From DASXUX01 sp036504595 (GTDB taxonomy: Bacteria; Planctomycetota; SZUA-567; H5-PLA8): a stretch of 20,427 bases of DNA. Shown in pieces: positions 14,589-20,427 of the stretch. Within the stretch, counting starts at the first letter, position 1. Each line of letters starts with the position of its first letter. The position numbers and the translations under genes are program-made. The notes beneath the pieces were generated by a model that was given only the letters and a program-made list of their open reading frames with translations, had not been told where the DNA came from and searched no databases. The DNA lies in assembly GCA_036504595.1 (NCBI GenBank), contig DASXUX010000013.1, positions 1 to 20,427 of the forward strand. The letters are read 5' to 3'.

Positions 14589-15560
14589 TCAGCAAAGCTC
14601 ACCAGTGGAAAGCTCAATTCTATCTCGCCCTGCTTCCTTGCCGCGGTACAGCGCACGGTCGGCGGCTTCGAGAAGCTGGTCTTCGGTCTGAGTCTTTTTC
14701 AGCGAAGCGACGCCGAGCGTAACAGTGGACGTGAACTTAGCCGCTCCGGCGCTAAACGATTTTCCCTGAAGTTCTCCGCGCATGCGTTCAAGCGCGTGAG
14801 CCGCGTCCTCCGCGAGGGTGTGTGGAAAAACTAAGGCGAACTCGTCTCCGCCGATGCGACCGGCGAAGTCGCATGTTCGCAGTTGGTCCTTGACAACCTG
14901 CGCAATTGTCCTCAATACCTCGTCGCCTTTCAGATGGCCGTGCCGATCGTTGACCAGTTTGAAATGATCTACATCGCAGAAGGCCAAAGAAAGCGGGTGC
15001 CCGTACCTGTGGGCTGCTGAAATCGCCCACTCCAGGTGCTGCATGAAGTGCCTTCGGTTGAAAAGACCAGTTAGCGAATCGAATGTGGCGTCGTAACGAA
15101 GCTGCTCCTCAAGCTTGCGGCGCTCCGTCAGATCGATACCAGTTCCGATCAAGAACTCGACCTCACCGCGCGCGTTCGTCAAACAGGTGCTGCGCCAGGA
15201 TACCCAATGCAAGCCCCCGCTCCGAGAGCGCCAGTAGTTCTCGTGGGTGTTCGGAAACGCGCCGGCCGTCATGTCCTTCATGATTGCCTTTACAGTGGCA
15301 ATCTCTTCCGGCAACAGAAACAAATCCCCAAAGAACTTCCCGCGCACTTCCTCCGCCGTATATCCTGTCAGTTCTTCGGCGGCACGATTGAAGCTGATGA
15401 TTTTTCCTTCTGGGTCCAGGACAACCAGCAGCGCACCGACAGTGTACCGGCGAAAAGGCGCAGGCTGGAAAGTGGATTCTGCCGCCACCGGACTTGCCGG
15501 ATGGCATTCTGGATGAACTGACGCTTGTTCACGACGACGATGAACCGCGCTGGGGCACAA
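14589..15560 (-). CDS. PAS-GGDEF diguanylate cyclase, 5' end lost at the CRISPR junction
   Basis: Up to 323 residues. PAS spans ~40-148 (LVVLDPEGKIISFNRAAEEL to GTGIDLTERR). The GGDEF domain spans ~155-320: DSLTGLFNRR (161-170), FCDVDHFKLVND (194-205) and an intact active site RIGGDEF (GGDEF 237-241). An RxxD product-inhibition site (RTCD, 228-231) lies exactly five residues before it. It should make cyclic di-GMP from two GTP and be feedback-inhibited. The start is the problem. A stop codon lies immediately before the TTG at 15560, and that TTG lies inside what looks like a CRISPR spacer. No ribosome site fits it or the internal GTG at 15488. The PAS begins almost at once and no sensor lies before it. 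I infer that the native 5' end was cut off when the array was joined here; the catalytic part may still be expressed. Confidence 0.8.
   Translation of the reverse strand: MCPSAVHRRREQASVHPECHPASPVAAESTFQPAPFRRYTVGALLVVLDPEGKIISFNRAAEELTGYTAEEVRGKFFGDLFLLPEEIATVKAIMKDMTAGAFPNTHENYWRSRSGGLHWVSWRSTCLTNARGEVEFLIGTGIDLTERRKLEEQLRYDATFDSLTGLFNRRHFMQHLEWAISAAHRYGHPLSLAFCDVDHFKLVNDRHGHLKGDEVLRTIAQVVKDQLRTCDFAGRIGGDEFALVFPHTLAEDAAHALERMRGELQGKSFSAGAAKFTSTVTLGVASLKKTQTEDQLLEAADRALYRGKEAGRDRIELSTGELC
15541..15547 (+). repeat. Surviving 3' end of a cut CRISPR repeat
   Basis: TGAACCG, identical to the last seven bases of the array repeat, ends exactly 32 bases before the first full repeat at 15580. Upstream of it the bases (15519-15540) match the repeat hardly better than chance. 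The exact spacing makes coincidence unlikely and marks 15548-15579 as a probable spacer. Confidence 0.6.
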
Positions 15561-15579
15561 CTACTGGCTGGACTCTGAA

Positions 15580-16710
15580 GTCTTCCCCACGCTCGTGGGG
15601 GTGAACCGGGTATGGACAAACTGTGGGCATGGGATTTATCGTCTTCCCCACGCTCGTGGGGGTGAACCGTGTCCCGTCGGTGCGGAACAAGACGGTAAAT
15701 GGTCTTCCCCACGCTCGTGGGGGTGAACCGTGACGTTCTAACCGCTCGGGGGAGCAAACATGGTCTTCCCCACGCTCGTGGGGGTGAACCGCTTTTGCTT
15801 TCCGTCCCACTTGTTCAGAGCCCGTCTTCCCCACGCTCGTGGGGGTGAACCGTTCACGCGGTCTTCGCGCTTGATGTTGCCGAAGTCTTCCCCACGCTCG
15901 TGGGGGTGAACCGTTCAGGCGGACATCGACAACAACGCCGGTTACGTCTTCCCCACGCTCGTGGGGGTGAACCGGAAATAGACTTTGAATGTGGTGAGCG
16001 TTACCGGTCTTCCCCACGCTCGTGGGGGTGAACCGAAGATGCGGCAGGACGTGGTAGACTTCTGCTGCGTCTTCCCCACGCTCGTGGGGGTGAACCGGGA
16101 CATCTCAAGTCGTCTTCGCTCGTGAGCCAGTCTTCCCCACGCTCGTGGGGGTGAACCGTCAACGGACCTCGCCGGGAACGAGATTTTCAAGTCTTCCCCA
16201 CGCTCGTGGGGGTGAACCGCCGGGAAAGTCGCCGCTGAGTTGGAATCTTCGGTCTTCCCCACGCTCGTGGGGGTGAACCGGCCAGCGCGAAGAGCGCGAT
16301 CGAGTGCTGGTGGTCTTCCCCACGCTCGTGGGGGTGAACCGCCTTGGAGACGGCGACTGAAATCCCCTGCCACGTCTTCCCCACGCTCGTGGGGGTGAAC
16401 CGCAACATTCCGCTCAAGGGGGAGCCTGGCATCGGTCTTCCCCACGCTCGTGGGGGTGAACCGGACGATTACGGCGATGGCGTCCGCCAGACCGTGTCTT
16501 CCCCACGCTCGTGGGGGTGAACCGTCAGACCGCGAGAGTTGGGCCAACGCCGCCGTCGAGTCTTCCCCACGCTCGTGGGGGTGAACCGTCTGAAGCAGCA
16601 GAGGCGAACAAAGAACACATGTCTTCCCCACGCTCGTGGGGGTGAACCGGGGCTGCCCGCGGTCGTCAAGGACGCGCTGAAGTCTTCCCCACGCTCGTGG
16701 GGGTGAACCG
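15580..16710 (+). CRISPR. CRISPR array, type I-E-like, 19 perfect repeats and 18 spacers
   Basis: Nineteen identical 29-base repeats begin GTCTTCCCCAC and end GTGGGGGTGAACCG. They start at 15580, 15641, 15702, 15763, 15824, 15885, 15946, 16007, 16069, 16130, 16191, 16252, 16313, 16374, 16435, 16496, 16560, 16621 and 16682. Each contains a perfect hairpin, CCCCAC-GCTC-GTGGGG. Spacers are 32 bases except one of 33 (16036-16068) and one of 35 (16525-16559). Length, hairpin position and the AACCG end match type I-E, where the leader lies before the GTCTTCC end, so transcription should run on the plus strand. The left flank is GGDEF-gene coding sequence, not an AT-rich leader. Probable extra spacers lie at 15548-15579 and 16711-16742. 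No adaptation or Cascade genes are seen, only a damaged cas3 to the right. No spacer has an obvious match in the window by eye. Confidence 0.97.
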
Positions 16711-16742
16711 CTGGTGCGCCGCATCATGTCGCGTGTCCTCAG

Positions 16743-16771
16743 GTCTGCTGCGCAGAGAGCACGAGTTCATC
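16743..16771 (+). repeat. Degenerate terminal CRISPR repeat
   Basis: Exactly 32 bases after the last perfect repeat, the sequence restarts GTCTGCTGCGC. It matches the repeat at positions 1-4, 6, 9 and 11 and then diverges. A decayed repeat at the trailer end is usual for CRISPR arrays and supports the plus-strand orientation. It overlaps the cas3 stop codon by two bases. Confidence 0.45.
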
Positions 16772-18620
16772 ACGCGAATCCAGGACGATGCTGTTCCATT
16801 TCTTGCCGCCACTTGACGTATTCAGAGTCCGTCTCGGCCTCGGGCTTCCCGTAAACCGCTTCGATCCACGCCTCGACGTCTGCAGGCAGCATGAGTTGCC
16901 GACTACTTTCCCGCTTTAGCAGCCGCAACGTACGCAGGAGAATGTAGGGCTCATAGATAAACGCACTCGGGCCGAAGGCTGGCCTGCCCTCCGCGCCGGA
17001 CTCTGGCTCAAGCCAGCATAGCTCTGGTGTGCTCAACGGCGCGGGGCGCTCGCCGCGCCGGTGCCTGTGCAGCCGACCTATTCGCTGCAGCATCAAGTCC
17101 ACAGGCGATAGTTCTGTCAGAATCCAATCGAAGTCCAGATCAAGGGATTGCTCAATGACCTGTGTCGCCACTACCACAGCCTTACGTGGGCGCATGTTCG
17201 CGCCGTCGCGCTTGGGCTTGCCGAACCTTTCGAGCACGGTCTTCTCCAGTCGCAGCCGATCCTCAACCATGAAACGCGCATGAAAGAGAATTCGATCGGC
17301 ATCGGAGAACCGCGAATCACCGTCGAGCGCCCGGAAGGCGTCTTGCGCATGACCGACAGTGTTGCATATCCACGCGACGCAGCCACCGCCCTGCAACTTC
17401 TCCGCGAGCAAACTCAAAGCTCCGTTGGTTCCGCTAGAGCTGGGCACCACGCGAACCGTCTTACTCTCCGTAACGGGGATCGGCTTGCATCGGACGTCAC
17501 TGCCACTAACCCATGAGACACGCGGATAGCCACAGGAATGCGCAATGGCGTCATTCCCGGCGTAGGCCGCTACCAGGTCTCGTCGCTTCTCTGCAGGCAG
17601 CGTCGCAGATAGCAGCACGACGTTAGCCCCAAGCGCGGAAAGCCACTCAATCAACCGCTTGAGCAACGTACTCATGTAGGCGTCGTAGGCATGGACTTCG
17701 TCGAGGATGACCGTCTTGCCCGCAAGCCCGAAGAGGCGCACAAACATGTGGCGGGTGGTTAGCGCCGCCAGTAGCGCCTGGTCAATAGTGCCAACGGCAA
17801 ACGGAGCGAGAAGCCCCCGTTTCCGAGCGCAGAACCACTCCCAAGCCACTAAGGTTCCGGGTGCGCCATCGTCGTGGCCAACATGGGAAGGCCGAAAGTT
17901 GCTCGCTGCCTCGGCGGCCTTGCTGCGCAGTTCAGCAAATGATTCGTTCAGGTTGGCCAGCCCGTGCAGGAGATGAAAAGAAACGTTCTCGCTGGGATAG
18001 CGGTGCTGAAGAAACTCGCGCATACGCAAGAACATCTGGTTGCTGGTTGCCTGCGTAGGCAGAGCGTAGTACAGGCCGCCATGCCCGAGACAAGTTTGCG
18101 CGAGGTCGGCAGCCCATAGCGCTGCTTCGGTCTTGCCTTGGCCCATTGGGGCTTCGACGAGAAGAAGGAACGGCTTGTCTGCTGCAGCAACCATCTGTCC
18201 GCATAGAGACTGCATTCCATTAGGACCGCCCTGTAGCTTCGGGAACAGTTCAGTGAACGTTGCTGGCGATTGCGCCACGGGCAGGCGATTCCATCCCAAG
18301 GCGCTGGTCGCGAGCTGTGCTTGCTGTGTAGCCCGTGTCAGGTACTGGGACAGATCAATATCGTTTCCATCCACGGGTGGAAAGTGGTCCTCGTTCGACG
18401 CAATCCAATCAGCAACACTGACCAGCCCTGCAAAAACCATCAGCCATGCAGAGGGTAGGGAAGACGACAGGCAATGGAGTTCCTCCCACCGCAAACCAAG
18501 GTGCTCGCGAATTGTCTCGACGACGGTCTCACGAGCTTCCCCCCAGCAGCCCTTGCCGCAGTTACTGACAACTATTACAAGTCCTCTCAGCGCCAACGGC
18601 GCAGTTGGAGCGGCTTTCAA
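16770..18620 (-). pseudogene. cas3: Cas3 helicase-nuclease remnant, truncated at both ends
   Basis: The open frame of 616 codons starts at a TTG (18620) that lies in unrelated DNA; Cas3-like sequence begins near 18550. Present are the last part of the HD domain (AGLVSVADWIASNE, ~64-77, with its final Asp) and a complete-looking SF2 helicase core. The core has Walker A EAPMGQGKT (156-164), DEVHAYD (307-313), LLSATLP (336-342), ATQVIEQSLDLDFD (485-498) and QRIGRLHRH (512-520). Missing are about the first 200 residues with the HD metal-binding His/Asp motifs, and most of the C-terminal domain: the frame ends ~95 residues after the last helicase motif. Full Cas3 proteins of this subtype are ~850-950 residues. 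In type I-E, Cas3 unwinds and cuts DNA marked by Cascade; this version should not be able to cut. It points toward the array trailer, and no other cas gene is beside it. Confidence 0.85.
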
Positions 18621-19368
18621 CTATGGCACCGCGACCAGCGCAACGCCGATGACCTTCGGCAGTTCGCCTTTGCCGCCGGGCTTAACGCTCTCAGGCGAGG
18701 CGATCAGCGGCAATCCAACCAGCGCTGGGACGTTCGTCGTCACGCTCTACGCCAATAACAGCCTCGGCACGAGCAACGTAAGTCTGACGATCACAATCAC
18801 GGACATAGGAGGCGGTGCCAGCGCGTCCGTTGATAGCGACGGCGACGGCGTGTCTGACGCACTGGAGGTACTGGCAGGCACCGATCCAAACAACCCCTCA
18901 GACGCCCCAGTAAAACAGGCCGCGCTGATCGTGGACAAGACGTTCATCGCACTGGGCTTCCTCAAGACCGGGAAAGACTCGATCAAGGCCACGTTACGGC
19001 TCAGTCTGCCGACCGGGTTCACGACGCCCAGCGCGACCGTCGGCGTGGTCTTTGGCGACGACTCGGGAAAAGTGACGCTGGACGCCAAGGGCAAGTGCCC
19101 CGCAGGAAACGTCGCGGCAAAAGTCACGACCTCGAAGACTGGTCCCGGCGCGTTGTTCACTTACAGCCTGAAGAACAAAGACCTACGCGCGGCACTGTTA
19201 CCGTACGGGTTAAAGGATGCAACCTTCGCACGGCCGGGAGGGTCGGCCACGATCCCGGTCGCGGTCTCGTTGGCCAAAGGCACGGACAAGTACATCTACG
19301 TCGGAGAGGTGAAGGTGCTCTACCTTGCCACGCAGGGAAGGAATGGGAAGGCGAATAAGGCCAAGTGA
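18562..19368 (+). pseudogene. C-terminal fragment of an Ig-like surface/secreted protein
   Basis: The recognisable part starts in the middle of the gene, right at the cas3 junction, with no start codon or signal peptide of its own. Residues from ~18568 (TTITSPLSANGAVGAAFNYG) to ~18810 (VSLTITI) form a putative-Ig (He_PIG-like) domain with the typical LPPGLTLS and GNPTSAGTF motifs. Next comes DSDGDGVSDALEVLAGTDPN, a thrombospondin-type-3-like calcium motif. A ~150-residue beta-rich end follows (LRLSLPTGF, VVFGDDSGKVTLDAKGK), closing in a basic tail before the stop at 19366-19368. The same frame continues leftward antisense through cas3, but that part is not homologous to anything expected here. 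Such proteins are large, exported and modular. This fragment has lost its N-terminal part and is probably not exported. Confidence 0.68.
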
Positions 19369-19379
19369 CGATTGAGACA

Positions 19380-19766
19380 CTACGGCCGTTCCCGCGCTGG
19401 CGCGGCGGAAATACCATCCGGTTCATCCCGCAATGCCTTCGACATAAGCGCAGAGCTTAGCCAAGCGCCAATCAAGGCACCCACGGCGACGCTGTAGAGG
19501 CAGGCGCACAGCGCAACTGTGAGGTTTGAACTCGCGCTGCAAGCGTGCAAGACGGCCGCCATAGGCCGCCCCAGCACCTCCAGTGCAATCATGCCACTCG
19601 CCAGCGCGGCGACGCATCGCAATGGAAACCCGGTCTGCTCGCCACGGAACAGCACCGCCAACGCCGCCATGGTCAGCAACAAAGCGCCGCCGAGCAGCGG
19701 CCAAAGTGGCGTTAGGCCAAGCGCCGCCGCGCCGAACAGAACCAACATCATGCGTCTGCGTGTCAT
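19380..19766 (-). CDS. Small integral membrane protein, hypothetical
   Basis: A 128-residue product from ATG 19764-19766, with GGAGG (plus-strand 19775-19779) eight bases before it. The longer in-frame opening upstream lacks such a site. The N-terminus is MTRRRMMLVLFG, with a positive start. Hydrophobic segments lie at ~7-20, ~22-40, ~51-66 and ~83-107, giving three or four membrane spans. The tail is polar (ALRDEPDGISAAPARERP). No family is recognised. Its stop lies 11 bases from the end of the surface-protein fragment, convergent. It is probably co-transcribed with the gene upstream on the same strand (19846-20427), about 80 bases away. Confidence 0.62.
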   Translation of the reverse strand: MTRRRMMLVLFGAAALGLTPLWPLLGGALLLTMAALAVLFRGEQTGFPLRCVAALASGMIALEVLGRPMAAVLHACSASSNLTVALCACLYSVAVGALIGAWLSSALMSKALRDEPDGISAAPARERP

Positions 19767-19821
19767 CTTCTCATCCTCCCTAATGGCCTGCTCCCACGCC
19801 GCAAGACTTTTTGCGCCAGCC

Positions 19822-19851
19822 TTTACGCCTCTTTTACGCGCTTTTTTACGC
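19822..19851. repeat. Three phased TTTACGC heptamers
   Basis: TTTACGC occurs at 19822-19828, 19833-19839 and 19845-19851, that is, at 11- and 12-base spacing, about one helical turn. The group lies between the stop of the 3' gene fragment (19846) and the start of the membrane protein (19766). It could be an operator or iteron-like site, or simply reflect a Lys/Arg-rich coding tail. Confidence 0.35.
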
Positions 19852-20427
19852 CCCTTTTGACGGCCACAGGGGGAAACCTTCGGGAACCCGGCTGCCGTGT
19901 CTTTGGAGAAACTGAGCGGCGTAGTCCGCGAACGACTCTGCGGGTATATTGCCCGGCGTATCCAGGGCAATATCGACCAGGAACATGCGCTGTTTGCCTG
20001 CGTCGAGCACGGAATTGCCGCCATCAATGCTCATGTAGCGCCGCAATTCGGCGACATTCGCGCGGTTTGCGGTCGTTCCGACCAGCTTTCGCAGTCTGCC
20101 CAGGTAGAGTTCGCCGATGACCGGCGCGTTCACGGCATCGCCGCCCGGGCCACACTGCTGTTTGGTCCAGCAAGAGGCCCAACAGGCCGCCAGCAGCCGC
20201 TGTAAGCGCGGCGGGAGGGTCGCCCGGTGGCGGGTTACGCCGTTCTCGTCCACGACGCGGTAGCCGGTTTCGCCAATCAACAGCACATACCCGGCACGTA
20301 GCTCGGGGATAGGTCGGAGCGGCGGCCTAATTGCCAGTCGGTGTGGGTTCTCGGCAACGTCTGCCTTGCCGAGCGGGAGACAGTTGGTCATCAACTCGAC
20401 GGCCACTTTGATCGGTTTTCGGGCCCC
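19846..20427 (-). CDS. Unrecognised protein, 5' end outside the window (partial)
   Basis: The frame is open to the right edge (reading ARKPIKVAVELMTNCLPL on entry), so at least 193 codons are visible and the start is unknown. It could also begin at GTG 20406 or at the ATG in VELMTN. Visible segments include ELRAGYVLLIGETGYRVVDE, then GELYLGRLRKLVG, and an end reading FADYAAQFLQRHGSRVPEGF. The composition is soluble and mixed, with no TM span. An insert with three Cys (AACWASCWTKQQC) may bind metal or form a disulfide. The frame ends just after a run of AAAAGGGG. A one-base shift there would continue into a Lys/Arg-rich tail (GRKKARKRGVKAGAK). No family is recognised. Confidence 0.55.
   Translation of the reverse strand, partial: GARKPIKVAVELMTNCLPLGKADVAENPHRLAIRPPLRPIPELRAGYVLLIGETGYRVVDENGVTRHRATLPPRLQRLLAACWASCWTKQQCGPGGDAVNAPVIGELYLGRLRKLVGTTANRANVAELRRYMSIDGGNSVLDAGKQRMFLVDIALDTPGNIPAESFADYAAQFLQRHGSRVPEGFPLWPSKGA

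Noticed and set aside
15529..16727. Long minus-strand open frames through the CRISPR array with repeating FTPTSVGKT, VHPHERGED and GSPPRAWGR blocks
   Set aside because: They are translations of the 29-base repeat in three frames, since the 61-base unit is not a multiple of three. Such products are a classic false protein call.
18133..18560. N-terminal extension of the Ig-like frame leftward across cas3
   Set aside because: This part is antisense to conserved Cas3 sequence and does not look like an exported protein. The frame is simply open by chance.
19852..19866. Programmed -1 ribosomal frameshift at AAAAGGGG
   Set aside because: The shift needed to join the two frames is +1, not -1, and the heptamer is not in the register required for slippage. 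An ordinary indel is more likely if anything.

Overview
The window is a mosaic of moderately GC-rich bacterial DNA dominated by signal transduction genes, with a broken CRISPR-Cas locus at its right end. The lineage is not certain. Three things point loosely to Planctomycetota, or next to Acidobacteriota: long hybrid kinases with the 'KDEFLAVLGHELRNPLAP' style of H-box, a surface-protein tail with a putative Ig domain followed by a DSDGDGVSD calcium motif, and an HlyD-type tail ending in EFWW. This is inference from sequence style, not a placement.

Left part (1-3424). It starts with the C-terminal tail of an HlyD-family membrane-fusion protein. Next, on the minus strand, is a small two-gene cassette (one-TM protein plus an 84-residue cytoplasmic protein) whose second gene carries a one-base frameshift. 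A beheaded receiver-domain fragment follows, then a 376-residue histidine kinase with an RsbRD_N-like sensor part, and a mostly empty 1 kb holding one small ORF with a strong ribosome binding site.

Middle part (3425-13655). A 949-residue adenylation-carrier-thioesterase protein (a single-module, NRPS-like synthetase) converges with a 902-residue hybrid histidine kinase. About 0.8 kb away and divergent from it lies a second, 878-residue hybrid kinase. Both have a membrane N-terminus, three PAS domains, HisKA, HATPase and a receiver. Tail fragments of a receiver very like that of the second kinase occur at 940-1245 and 9599-9715, so this kinase family has been copied and broken locally. A small unknown gene and a single-domain response regulator follow.

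Right part (13656-20427). An intact second copy of the small two-gene cassette lies here in inverted orientation. Then comes a PAS-GGDEF diguanylate cyclase whose 5' end runs into a type I-E-like CRISPR array of 19 perfect 29-nt repeats. Seven bases of a repeat end survive exactly one spacer length to the left of the array, so the breakpoint appears to lie inside a repeat and the leader appears to be missing. A degenerate terminal repeat lies one spacer length to the right. Next to it is a cas3 helicase remnant lacking most of the HD nuclease domain and most of the C-terminal domain, fused head-on to the truncated tail of an Ig-like surface protein. No cas1, cas2, cas5, cas6, cas7 or cas8 is visible. 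The window ends with a small membrane protein and the 3' part of an unrecognised gene.

How it fits together: the kinases, response regulator and diguanylate cyclase form a sensory cluster without a recognisable output gene, apart from the A-T-TE synthetase lying among them. The CRISPR segment looks like an orphan created by deletion or recombination. Its repeats are pristine although its Cas machinery here is destroyed.
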